Source of the DNA: Paragordius varius
Taxonomy: Eukaryota > Nematomorpha
Length of the DNA: 64,000 nt
NCBI GenBank assembly: GCA_964247055.1
Contig: OZ176060.1
Span: 310,001-374,000 of the forward strand
Direction: 5' to 3'
Shown: positions 48,974-60,166 of the stretch, piece by piece
Layout: each line of letters starts with the position of its first letter
Numbering within the stretch: position 1 is the stretch's first letter
Notes under the pieces: model-generated
Databases searched by the model: none
What the model was told of the DNA's origin: nothing
What the model saw: the letters and a program-made list of their open reading frames with translations, nothing else
Translations under genes and position numbers: made by a program

Positions 48974-49216
48974 TACAGTAAAATCGAAATTATGCGCACA
49001 AAACTTAAAATATATAGTGAATTTTTTAAATAACCATACTTTTTAAAATTTAGTTTTTCAAAAACTATTGAATTGGATTTGTAAATACATAATTGATTAT
49101 ACTTTATTTTGAAATGTGCAACAATCAGTCAATTAAGAAAATCAAGATATTAAAGTTATGGTTATTTGTAAGAAATATTTGTGTTTTTATTTTTACATAT
49201 CGGTATAATTTCGATT
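48974..49216 (-). mobile_element. M1 element downstream of intact zinc-finger gene
   Basis: TACAGTAAAATCGAAATTAT, GCGCACAAAAC at one end; TTTTTACATATCGGTATAAT at the other. The interior has AATCAGTCAATTAAGAAAAT. It lies between the zinc-finger 3' flank and M2. Confidence 0.7.
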
Positions 49217-49395
49217 TATTATTTATTATTTATCAACATAATAAACTCCACCATTCCAAATATTTTATTAAGGAAAATGCATATTGCAAAACTTCATAAA
49301 ATAATATTAATTTCAATATATATCATTTGCGAAATGTATATTTAAACAAAATACATTTAATGCAACATTTAATATATTATATATGTTGTAAGTGT

Positions 49396-50207
49396 TCAAT
49401 TATGTACATATTTAATGTGCCTGGAAAGACTGCTTTTATGGTTATATTCCTTTTTACAAATCTTACAATTATATGTAATATTTTCGTGAACAGAATAAAT
49501 ATGTGATGCAAGATGGCCTTTTTGAGTAAATTCTTTTTTGCAAATCGGACATTCGTGTTTAATTTTCTCATGAATTGACTTAATGTGCCTATCAAGATTG
49601 CCTTTGTTAGAAAATATTTTCGAACAAATTTTGCACGAGTATTTAACTTTTTCATGAACAGAACGAATATGTGTGACTAAAACATGTTTGTCTTTATAAA
49701 TTTTATCACATTGAATACATCGATAATTATTAACCATTTTTGAAGAGTTTAAAGATTTAATAGGTTTGTTACTATCATCAAATAGCTTGTTAATATTATT
49801 CATGCTTATATCATTGAAATCAATACTGTCGCACACCGGAGTAATTTTTTTCACACTTTTTGGTGGTTTTTTCAGCGAAAGATCTAAAAGTTCTGTCTGT
49901 TCTCCTACCAAATCAATAATTAGGGTATCTTTGTTGATTTTGGTATTAGTTTTATTTTCATAGTCTAAATTATTATTTTGTTGAGTATTTTCGTTTTTAT
50001 GTTCCCTTAAATAACAAAGGTTGTAGAAAGAAGCGTTCAGAATTCTCCGTAAATCATTGTTTGTGAAATCTTCATTTTCCAATAAATTGATTAATGATGT
50101 CGGTTTAGATGGATCATCAATATACGTTTCTTGTTGATTTTTGAGTTCTACTTTATAAAGTTTAGTATCGAGATCACACCAAAGTTTGTAAGTCGAGTCA
50201 CCGAAAT
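49396..50207 (-). CDS. C2H2 zinc-finger protein, intact
   Basis: Open without interruption for about 270 codons of this exon; in-frame codons upstream extend it to 50241. The exon probably begins after a splice acceptor (TTTGTTTAG on the minus strand, 50208) with DFGDSTYKLWCDLDTKLYK; the first exon is not identified. Counting from the upstream-extended frame (281 residues), 1-160 is acidic and asparagine-rich and contains ELLDLSLKKPPK (117-128), close to the PxDLSxK motif that binds the CtBP co-repressor. Four C2H2 fingers follow: C175/C178/H191/H196, C203/C206/H219/H224, C231/C234/H247/H252 and C259/C262/H275/H280. Finger linkers are HEKxK rather than TGEKP. A sequence-specific DNA-binding repressor is a reasonable inference. 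The copy at 15620 is its closest relative, and four further remnants lie in the window. It sits between inverted repeats and is followed by M1 and M2, so a mobile origin or passenger status is possible. Confidence 0.8.
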
Positions 50208-50241
50208 CTAAACAAATTTGTATTAATGTAAATTGAAACAA

Positions 50242-50880
50242 ATTATTAATGATAAAATAAGTTTAAACCCAAGTAATGACATAAAACTTAGTGTACAGGT
50301 TTATTATTGTTACTATAAATATTACAACCTTTGCAAACATTAAATCATTACACTAATGATTATAATTGATAGATTAAATGTAAAAGTATAAAGAAAAATA
50401 TTTTTTATGATATAAAACTATACTTATTAAAAGGAAAACTTTTCATAAACTATATATAAAATATGATATTTATAATAACAATTATACCTTTATGCCCTAT
50501 TTTGCAACTTGAATTAATGAGTGTTATATATAAAAAATTTCTTTATATCTGTACATTATTGGATTTTAGTGGAATTAGATTTAATTTGAAATTTTTAATA
50601 AAAGAAAAATTATCAAATAAATGTAATAAAGTCGTGGATTGGTAAAATATTTTAATTGAAACAAATAAAAAAGACAAATATAAAGAAAGACTAATTGAGA
50701 TTTTGAAATCAAAATTTATTATTTTATGCATTAATTTAATTAAATTAAAAATGTTGTAAATAATACTAAAATATTATTATTATTATAATTATCATTTCAT
50801 CTAATTTATAAAAAATTAGCAGTTATTTGTCTATAAAACGTTATGAATTTTAATTTGTTACATTATGGATTGACGATTTA

Positions 50881-50928
<48 letters not shown>

Positions 50929-51279
50929 AATCAAAATATATTTTAAGTTTATTAATAAATTATACAATAATCATTCAATAATAAAAATTATTTCAAAAAT
51001 TAAAAAATTTAAAAATTTATAACCTAAAAAAAATTTAAAAATTTATCTATATTTTTGATTTATAAATATATAAACTATAGTTAAGAATAATTTTAAAAAC
51101 AACATAATTAATATCAAATTAAATTACAAAAAAATCCATTAATTAAACAATTTAATTATAATTTCAAATTATTACTAAAAATTAGAGTTATAAATATATA
51201 AAATTTATAAAAATCAAATTAATATATATAAATAATTAATAATTAATAATTAAAATAATTTACAAAATTCATAAAAATA
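50242..51279. other. AT-rich spacer upstream of the zinc-finger gene
   Basis: Very AT-rich, with a (TA)n run at 50884-50917. I find no clear first exon, promoter or repeat landmark. Small open frames on both strands at 50463-50731 overlap and lack any motif. Confidence 0.45.
50884..50917. repeat. (AT)n microsatellite
   Basis: About 17 dinucleotides. Confidence 0.95.
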
Positions 51280-51440
51280 TACCCATTTTCCAAATAATTT
51301 GAATATTTTTTAGAATAAATAAAAAGCAGACAATTAAAATAAACCGTTATAAAATAAAATCGTCTGTCGTTTCATTATATATTTAAATCAAAGTTTTTTA
51401 AATTATATTATGGTTTAAAAATATTATATTTTTAATTTAT
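51280..51440 (-). repeat. Right arm of inverted repeat around zinc-finger gene
   Basis: AAATCGTCTGTCGTTTCATT, CAGACAATTAAAATAAACCG and TTATGGTTTAAAAATATTAT mirror 47210-47390. The match is interrupted by small indels and does not extend clearly outward. Confidence 0.65.
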
Positions 51441-52053
51441 TTAAATTATATATTAAATTATATATTTTTTACATATTATTTAATTCGGAAGGATTTTGCT
51501 AAATAATCAATTATTTCTTTAATAGTCAATCATTGGCGTAAAGATTTTTTTCATAAATAATTAAATAATAAAAAGTAAATATTTTAAAAAATTGATCTAA
51601 TTACATTTTTTCTATAAATTATTATGCAAAATTTTAATATTTTCATTAAATTCATAAATATTTTTTTATATATAAAAATTATAATTATACAATCAAAACT
51701 TTAAAACGATAAATATTTTGCAAAAATTCGCCATACATTTTTAGCTATGATTTTTCATGCATAAACCAAATATACTGTTAGATATGATAAAATTTCTTAA
51801 ATAACATTTTTATCACCTCAGAATTTTGATTAAAAGTTTAGGTAATTAGTCGCAATACACAATTTATATTTACCTTAAAGTTAAAGGCGTTAATGTATTA
51901 AAAAATAAAAGTTTTTAGCATCTTAAAACCTATGCCTTCCATTCAGATTGAAAATAGAATAAAATATGCTTAAACAAAATTTTAATAAACATTAAATTTT
52001 TACACAGAGTATAAATATTTTTTAAAGAATTATTTTAATGCTATAATCTATCA
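51441..52053. other. AT-rich spacer with R1 remnant
   Basis: From about 51690 to 52040 it resembles R1 (CACCTCAGAATTTTGATTAA near 51812). The first part is unassigned. Confidence 0.4.
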
Positions 52054-53900
52054 CAGAGATTTCCAACACTAATAGCTTCGAGCGCCGCATTGGAAATATT
52101 ATATATATGAGAATTCAGGAATATTTATTAGTTTTCAACCATTAGACTCTAAAAAGCAAGGACGAATGATGTTTTTGCCAATAGGATTATTCACATTTTT
52201 TTAACATATATCAAGTTTACTGCCATTTTATAAGCGTTTTCTGCAAACTATGGATTCCTAAATCATTCGCAGCCGCACATTTGGTAGTTTTTAAACGTAA
52301 GACTCTGAAATGTAAGCACAACATAATGATTTTTCTAGTACTTTGCCAATAGGATATAGAATTATTCACATTTTTTACTGGGATTTTATAAGCGTTTTTC
52401 TGCAAATTCCTTTATCATTCGCATATACATAATATATCGGAGTGCCTCATGTTGGACAGCCCTAATCTCTATATATTAATTATTTTTGCCAAATCTCGGC
52501 GGACGAACATATAGTGTTAAAGGAACTGTATAAAAACACTCTTAAAGTGCATATGGTATACTTAAATTTAGTTGTGCCAATTTGAATGGCTTTAGGGAAT
52601 ATTTTATATAGACAAAAATTTATATCTTATTTATGAGAAAAGCTAAGAGTCAGCACGAACAGAATTTAAAACTATGAGGTATAAGCTTATCGGTTAAAGT
52701 GTTATATTACTCATTTATTAAACTAATAATAATAATAATAATTCATACAAGTTAAATAAAATTGTTTCATTAACCCTCTATAGTACACTTTATAAATTTA
52801 TAATAAGTTATTCTTATATATGCCATCTAATTAATATATTAAGTTTAGAAAGATAATTTTAAAGCTGAATAAAACGAATATATTCAATGATTTTTTTTAT
52901 TAATTTAATATTATTTAAAATAATTTTTATCGTCGCTTATAATAAATATAAAAGTAATAAAATAAGTCAACATAAATTGAAATTTTGATTGGTTTTATTA
53001 AAAACAGAGGCGAGTGTAGTTTCCTAGTTCGTTTCTAAAAATTTGAATCAGTTTAAAGATAATTAAATATTTAAAAGATATTTATATTTAGCCAAAAATT
53101 TATGTTTCGGGGTGATCTAAATAGACATATCGCTAATAGTTTTGAAGTATATATATTAGATAAATATTTTATGGTTATTAACTACTTAAAAGTTAGAAAA
53201 GGTACATATTTATACCTTGCAAAAAAATATTTATAAAAATACAGTAAGTTTAATTTTGAATCCTTTTGCAATTTGAGACTTAGTATAGTTAATATGACAT
53301 TTGTAAACTAGATTAACGCCTTTTTAATAATTGCATACCATCCTTCATATTGGATTTCATAACGATTTTGTTTATTGCTTGATAAATATTTTTCCGAAAA
53401 TTTCGTGTCTTAACTATATTGGATTAAAATGGAGAAAGAATAATTTACTATTACTTGATTTTTTTATTTATGGAACAACAATATTAACAAAATTACAAAT
53501 TTTTTTCTTAATAACACACACATGTTTTTTAGTTTCATATCTCATTAGATATTTTTACTTTATACTTTAAATTTTAGTTTATATTTAAATTTTATTTTAT
53601 ACATTTGACAAAGATTACTTGTAGTAACCGAAATATTATAATAAATATATACAATTTTATCTGAATTATAATTGCATAAATAATAAAAATGGAAATATTT
53701 AACTTATTAAACATCAAAATCCATACCGTTTTTTAAATCAATAAATACCCCTAGATATTAATTTATTAGAAGAATATAACCTATAAATTATAAAATATAA
53801 AGCAAATTAAATATTTTTTTAATATAAGCATAATGATATTAACAATAAGTTTTGCTGAAAATTTTTTAAAAAAACTTGGCTTATTTATTTAATAAATATT
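52054..53900 (+). repeat. Repeat D, third copy
   Basis: Opens CAGAGATTTCCAAC (hAT-like). It contains a local duplication at 52128-52435 (TTTGCCAATAGGATTATTCA / TTTGCCAATAGGATATAGAA ... TAAGCGTTTTCTGCAAA / TAAGCGTTTTTCTGCAAA), then CTCGGCGGACGAACATATAG at 52495. From 52630 to about 53380 it is nearly the same as 5790-6590. The match fades toward 53900. Confidence 0.65.
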
Positions 53901-54480
53901 ACTATTAGCTTCGTATAAAAGCAAAAGGCATAATTCGTAAAATAAATACTTTAAAATTATTTATCATTTTGTTGATATTTTAAGCAAAAATTCAATTGAG
54001 CGAAAAAAACAAAAGGAACAAAAAGTAAACGTTAGAACCCAATTATATAAAACAATTTATACCATATTAAAATTTAAATAATCTCTATTTTTATTTAAAA
54101 TATATTTTGCGCTTAAAAATAAATACCATACAAATTGCTAATCAATTAATGAATTATATATACTGTATAACCATTAAATAAGCCATCTATTTACAGTAAA
54201 TTATAACGTTAAAATAAGAGAGATATATTTTTTTAAAATACAAAATACTTTCAATTGGGTTTTTTAAACTATTTAAAACAATTGTAAAATTAACAATTAA
54301 TGTCCAATTTATTTCTCTTTTTTATACTTTGCAATATAATTAATATTTGTTTAACAATTTGTTTTGTCCGTATAATACTATATTATATATATAATATAAA
54401 TTACACGATTTAATGAATCTAAAATTGGATATCCACAAAATTTATCATAAAGAGATCTAAATTTTAAGACAATATACAAC
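53901..54480 (-). repeat. Inverted counterpart of 28290-28760, with M1
   Basis: The reverse complement follows 28760 to 28290: GTACAAAAAGC-like codons, AAATATATTTTGCGCTTAA, AATAAGCCATCTATTTACAG at the M1 border (about 54180-54200), then AATTACACGATTTAATGAAT and ATCATAAAGAGATCTAAATT. The M1 element occupies about 54188-54385. Confidence 0.65.
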
Positions 54481-54699
54481 TCATTTTTTCATCATATCCT
54501 TCATCCCAAACTTATCCATTGCTAATACTTCCTCCCTCATTTTCCACATCCTCTAAACCAGTCTCAGTATCAGGGGTAAAACAAAATCAATCTAACTTGA
54601 CAATTTGCACAAGACTCCCCATTCCCAATCACAGCATAGCATTCACGGAACATTGACTATAAAACTACAGTTTTTAAGGTCCAAAATTCCAGCGATTTG

Positions 54700-55380
54700 T
54701 CTTTACGTTATGGATAAAATTCACGCGGCATAACCAACAAAATCCAAGTTATTATATAAGAAATGGTGAAACTCGACATCAGTGTATTAGGGATAGCAGA
54801 ATCCCACATCCCATTAAACGGTCACATAGAATATGAAAATTACATCCTATTGTACTCTGGTCATAATACCCTTAAACGAAACGGAGTGGCCCTAATAGTG
54901 ACCATATAAATCGCCAACGCATCCGAAATTCACCATCCACACAGCGATCGCATAATATCACTTTGATTAAACTCGTCTCCACAACCAATAACGATATTCC
55001 AAATCTATGCCCCTACCAACTCTAACAACGAAGAAGACTCCGAAAGTTCCCAAAAAAGACATGATATTTGTATTGGCGACTTTAACGCGATAGTAGGTAA
55101 TGATTATACACACCAAATCACTGGTGGGAAAGGACGGGGAAACAAAAACTATAGAGGCGACCGCCTCATAGATATTTGCAGAGAACATTAATTATTCATC
55201 TCAAACTCCTTTTTTCAACAACCTAAGAGAAAGCTATGCACATGGACCTCACCTTGCAAGAAGCACAGAAACCAAATTGACTTTATTCTCGGCATGCAAA
55301 AAAATATTTCAATAATAGTCGATTCCATTAAATTAATGGATAAATGATTAGACCACAACTTTTTCTATGAGTCATGTATG
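54700..55380 (+). pseudogene. LINE apurinic-type endonuclease fragment (RTE-like)
   Basis: Plus-strand counterpart of 27160-28080. From the ATG at 54763 it reads MVKLDISVLGIAESHIPLNG, YENYILLYSGHNTLKRNGVA, IHHPHSDRIISL, ITIFQIYAPTNSNNEED, CIGDFNAIVGND with the GDFN loop, TGGKGRGNKNYRGDRLIDIC, FISNSFFQQPKRKLCTW and RNQIDFILGM. Several stops and at least one frame change occur, and no RT follows. The domain and its family are certain; the element is dead. Confidence 0.8.
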
Positions 55381-55550
55381 ATTCCAGGCAAGATCGTTAA
55401 TTGTAGAAATTTAAATTATCAGTATTGGTGAAAGTAGACTTTTAAAAAAATACACTTTATGACAAAACTCTTTTTTATGTCAAGTATATATGTATGTAGT
55501 TATTTATTATTGACAATAACATATGGTATGACCTAGGTCGGACCTAAGTC

Positions 55551-55577
55551 TGACCCCCTTTTTGAAGAAGGGGGTCA
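55551..55577. other. Perfect GC-rich hairpin
   Basis: TGACCCCCTT, a 7-base loop TTTGAAG, and AAGGGGGTCA: a perfect 10-bp stem in otherwise AT-rich DNA. The preceding bases CCTAGGTCGGACCTAAGTC are themselves partly palindromic. No associated gene. Confidence 0.7.
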
Positions 55578-55739
55578 AAATCACAACCCTAATCAGAACA
55601 TCACCACCAATCTAAAGAGGATAGAGTACAAACATTGTGGATGCTCTATATTTAGAATACATTTAGATATATTTATAAAAAATTATGAACTTCTAAACAT
55701 AAACAAATCCATTTAATTATTATTATTTATATTTATGTT

Positions 55740-56800
55740 AGCCCGAAACGCTGTAAAATTTGAATATTTGATAGAATTTTATATATATTAAATGTATTAA
55801 ACTGTCAACATAAAAGAATCACTAGGTTGTTCGGAATTATACCATAATTTATCTGATGAGAAATCGTAATGTGGCCCGACTTTCAATATATATGTTTCAG
55901 TTATGAGTATCATCCCTTAGTATATGTAAATAAATAAAGAGCTTATAGTTTAAAAGTAAGCATAACGTAATAAATCTGAGATAAAATTATTTCCTATAAA
56001 CTATTGAAAGATTAAATAGCATCTTTTTTTTAAATTGCAAGAAGTTTGTTTATAAACTAATTATATAGATAGCTTATTTATATTTTTATTCATAATTCAA
56101 ACTTTGGATTAAATATATTTTAATTGATTTAACTAAAAATTTGTTCTTTACAGGGTTAAAATAGCAACTTTCTTATATCCATAAAGTTTATAATCATTAA
56201 ATATTTTTCAAAAATATAATACTACACTATCGCCGATGTGGCTGTTAAAGTCTCCTAGATATTTTTAATTTTTGGCTATAAATAAATTTTACTTTAAATA
56301 TTAACATGTCATAAAATTTTGGGGTAATTTCATACTTTCATTTAATATTGTACCCTAAGAACTATTTTTACTGGGCCAATATTTAGAATATACCTTTTAG
56401 TATTTATAACATCTCAAACTTTTTCGCCGCTATTTTTTTCGTTAATTTTTTAAACCGTAATATTGTAATATGGTTTAAAATATGAATTCTGGATAGTTTC
56501 TTTATTAGTTTATATTTATTAATTTATATATCAACTGTTTATTATAATTATGTTTTGGAGAAACTCTAGAAGGTTACTGTAATTTTTTTTATTACTACCT
56601 GAGAAGAGGGATTGATAATTATATTAACCAAAACAACATATAAAACAGTAGTCTATTTACTATAAACTCCATTATAAAAAACTGCTCCCAAAATATCGTC
56701 TACAAAAAAATGAAAAGCTAAAATGTAGCAAAAATTTTGATAATAAATTTCATAAAGCAATGCATATTTGCTTTAAGAAAATAGAGAGTAATTTAGTTAA
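55740..56800 (-). repeat. Repeat F, inverted copy without the foldback
   Basis: The reverse complement follows 2041-2378 and then 4320-5000 directly: CGCCGCTATTTTTTTCGTTA at 56426, ACATCTCAAACTTTTTCGCC at 56409, then ACTGGGCCAATATTTAGAAT at 56369. It therefore shows nearly the original target of the foldback insertion. Confidence 0.75.
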
Positions 56801-57570
56801 AAATTCAACACATTATCAAATGGGATAAAACATGGATATATATTCGAGTTTATATATTGACAAAAATCTTTTCTCCAATATCATCGACATTTTTAAAAGT
56901 TTACGTCAAATTAAAAATTATCTTATAAATAACTGCTCTTTAATTGATTTACTGCAGTAGCAAGATCAAAAAAAATTTCAGATTTTACTATGGATATAAT
57001 AATCCTTCGTCAGTTAAATAATTATAGCTGTAATAAATCTTAATCTTTTAAAACAGCACGACTTAACCATCTTTCGTTTGTATTAACTAGTTAACTATGT
57101 CAACACCGATTCCTTATAACTCAAAACTGCGGCGCTACATTCTTTTCTTGACGACTATCTTGAAGCATATTTCTTTATTTAAAACCGGGTAGGAAAATCG
57201 TAAAATCTGGTAAATTATAAAGATAGTTGCCAAGAGCTACAAATTTATATTTACTTTAATCATCTAAAATCCGTCGCAAGAGGTAAAGTTAATTAGTCAT
57301 ATATTTAATAAATTAAATAATGTAAATTTAGTATTTGTACACTGATTGTGACAACCAGACGTCTTCTGCTTTTTATATAATGATAAAGTTAAGATTTTAT
57401 ATATAAATTACCCAAAAATAATTATTTTTGTTAAAATTAGGTTAAAATGGTTAGTGCTAGTCACCTCAAACCTTAAATAGAAATATATGTGTAATTCTTT
57501 TTATATGTATCCGCGTAAAATTTTCCTTCAAAAAAGTAGCCCTCGGGAAAAAAAGTTGGCCACCCCTTAT
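56801..57570. other. Unassigned AT-rich segment ending in inverted hAT-like terminus
   Basis: 57551-57570 reads TAAGGGGTGGCCAACTTTTT on the minus strand, then CCCGAGGGC, like a hAT end (usual form CAGGGGTGGCCAA). No left-hand partner was found. No gene. Confidence 0.4.
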
Positions 57571-58299
57571 TTAAAAGCACCAAATCAATTATAAAGTGGT
57601 TTTCATTGGATTTAATAAAGTTTTGATCTTTGCTGTTAGGCTGATTAGATATAGCAAGTTGAGTTTTTCTGTTTTTATCTTCCCATAATTAAAAAAGGTT
57701 ATGAATCAGCATAAGTGGAATCCTCATTCTCCAATTAATTAAATTAATAGCATAATTTATATAAAATGATGAAGTAACATTTTGACACATTTTTCAAGTA
57801 ACAAACAAATGAACGAATTAAAAACACTTTAGCATTTTATAATAATAATAGCAGGACCATATAATTTCTGCATTAATTAGATGGCATATTATATCTAATA
57901 TTAATATTTCACTCATAGTGATTTTCTTGGCTTAAACTTAACTTACTGAAATTAAATAAATATTTATTCTTCATAAACGAGTTAATAGGCAATTTTTTAC
58001 TTTTGTAAAGGCAATAAATATTTAATATATATCATATATATAAAAATACAGTACCTGTACCTTAACGCTTGCTATATCCAACAAAACTAAATTTTTGACT
58101 ATAAATAAATATTTCTTTAATTATTTATCTAACAAAAATTTCAATTTAAATATTTTACGCCCCGGGCATTCGATAAAAACTTATTCTCTCTTTTGATTCC
58201 AGTAATCTATATATTTATAAAAATGGAAAATGCTGGCTTTGTGATCTAAAACAGGAAAACCGGTAGACCCAATAAAATCCAAATATAGAAAAAATATAA
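57571..58299. other. AT-rich spacer with a fragment shared with 1.5 kb
   Basis: 58095-58160 (AAATAAATATTTCTTTAATT, AACAAAAATTTCAATTTAAA) recurs at 1515-1570. 57880-58030 has D-like words (GATGGCATATTATATCTAAT). Otherwise unassigned. Confidence 0.4.
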
Positions 58300-58591
58300 T
58301 CATTAATAAATGTCCCGACAATAGCCTCGCCCTTTTTTTGAAAGGCCCCTAGTTCGGGCCCACCCCGTATGAAAAACGGGTTTTTTTGAAAACAGAAGTC
58401 CACAAAAATCCTGCCTTTGAGACAATTTTCCGGAGGACGTGTTGGACCATTCAATTTCAAATATGATTTTCGTTTACTTATTTTCGATTGCGCTGAACAT
58501 AGTCGTCTCGCTTTTTTAATTTATGCCCTCTTTTTACCCGCTCCCCCCGTAAAATGCCATTTTTCTAAAAAGACAAAGTCCACAAAAATAA
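58300..58591. repeat. Two diverged GC-richer repeats at the target of the TIR element
   Basis: TAGCCTCGCCCTTTTTTTGA ... CACCCCGTATGAAAAACGGG ... GAAGTCCACAAAAATC and TAGTCGTCTCGCTTTTTTAA ... TCCCCCCGTAAAATGCC ... AAAGTCCACAAAAATA resemble each other, about 180 bp apart. The large TIR element is inserted in the second. The overlapping open frames here lie on opposite strands and I reject them. Confidence 0.45.
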
Positions 58592-58915
58592 CACTGTGCA
58601 ACAAATTTTATCCTTTTCTTTTAGACCAGAGTGAAAATTACGAAATCTTATAGAGATTTTTTTTCTGAAAATAATGATATATTTAATATTTTCTTAGCTC
58701 TTTTTCACGAGCCGCTAAAAGGTTGTAAAAATCCAAAAACCATCAAAAATGCCTGTTTTTGTAACCCTATTACTTTTTGAATTATATAGCTTATTCTATT
58801 TTTTTGGGGGAATATTACAAATTATATTTTAAAATTTTTTGATTTATTTAGAAAAAACGAAACTTAGCTCCAAAAAATAGCATTTCAAAACAATGAAAAA
58901 TTAAGAGACATGCTG
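58592..58915 (+). repeat. Left terminal inverted repeat
   Basis: Starts CACTGTGCAACA. It includes GAGTGAAAATTACGAAATCT, CACGAGCCGCTAAAAGGTTG and AACGAAACTTAGCTCCAAAA, each mirrored in the right repeat, and ends near AATTAAGAGACA. Confidence 0.9.
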
Positions 58916-59039
58916 GCATCATTTGATTGGCGGCTTTTCATTATACATTACTAAAATAATAAAATTTAATTGCTTTTTTATAAATATAAAAAATAGAATA
59001 TATATTTAACACTTGGATAAAACACACTCATTTTAGTCC

Positions 59040-59679
59040 TTCGATTCAAATTGGGGTAGTTGGATACCCCAGGCCTTTTTAAAAACAAATACTTCAAAAA
59101 GTATGGAAATATTCTAAACCATGGCAAAATTTTGCACTTATATAACATTTATAAACCGAAATATATAATAAATTTTATTCAATAATACTTGATAATACTT
59201 ATTTTGAGCTAAAACTAAAAGGTAAAAATTTAGTCAACGTGACATGTGTCAAATTGTAAAATTAAAAAATAATACAAAATAAACCCCTTTTCTATTTCAA
59301 TCAATGTTAGATGTAAATTATATAAAAAATTAGCTTTAGTTTTACCCTTAAAATCAAATGAAGACGATATTTTGCAAAAATTTTGTAAAATAAAAATGGC
59401 GTCGAAGTAGTTTAAGATGGAACTTTTTTTTCAAAACAAAATTTAATCAAAATATTTTGGCATATTTATATAATTTTTATCAGGATAGAAGCATAAATTT
59501 AAATTGGGACCGTTTCGTTCAGTATTTTTTTAAAAATATTAATTTAAATTTAGTCTGGGGTATTTAGATACCCCAATTTGAAGCATAAATTTAAATTGGG
59601 ACCGTTTCGTTCAGTATTTTTTTAAAAATATTAATTTAAATTTAGTCTGGGGTATTTAGATACCCCAATTTGAATCGAA
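59040..59679. mobile_element. M4 MITE nested in the TIR element
   Basis: Starts TTCGATTCAAATTGGGGTAG and ends with TACCCCAATTTGAATCGAA. Each tip also folds on itself (GGGGTATTTAGATACCCC). The last 92 bp are duplicated in tandem (59488-59579 and 59580-59671), so the terminal hairpin occurs twice at the right. Non-coding. The target duplication is not clear. Confidence 0.75.
59488..59671. repeat. 92-bp tandem duplication at M4 right end
   Basis: Two essentially identical units, each from GAAGCATAAATTTAAATTGG to TAGATACCCCAATTT. The identity points to a recent event. Confidence 0.9.
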
Positions 59680-59939
59680 TTAATGTTATAATAATAAATT
59701 TAATAAAATGATAATATTTTTAAATTTATTAATGTTAATGGATAATAAACTCTGTGTTTGAATTAATATTATATGATTTTTAGTAATATTTCAATTATGT
59801 TATTATATATTTTTGTTATTAATTTTAAAGTAAATTTATTTATTCTAAACTACTAAGGTTTTAAAAAATTTAATACAGAAATGATTTCAAAATTATAAAT
59901 ATATTAAAATATTTTTAATTAAGACACAATATACGAATA

Positions 59940-60125
59940 TATTTATTATGAAAATTGATACTTGTTACATATTAATTGCATATATCAAATTTAAATTGTG
60001 TTTAACCATATTAAATGCATAAAAATATTTATTATGAATATTGATAAATGTTACATATTAATTGCATCAATATATCATATTTTATTACATGTTAAATAAA
60101 ATAAATGCATTAATTTATAAATTTG
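59940..60125. repeat. Imperfect tandem repeat, about 95 bp x2
   Basis: ATTTATTATGAAAATTGATA, TGTTACATATTAATTGCATA is followed by ATTTATTATGAATATTGATA, TGTTACATATTAATTGCATC. It lies just after the end of the transposase-like gene. Confidence 0.6.
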
Positions 60126-60166
60126 TATCAGATATTATATCATTATATATTATACATATATAAAAA

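Noticed and set aside
49377-49655. 92-codon open frame overlapping the intact zinc-finger gene
   Set aside because: It is an alternative frame of the finger region; the C2H2 pattern lies in the 49396-50241 frame.
58215-58653. Opposed small open frames in the GC-richer stretch
   Set aside because: They overlap on opposite strands, lie in a diverged repeat and run into the TIR of the transposon.
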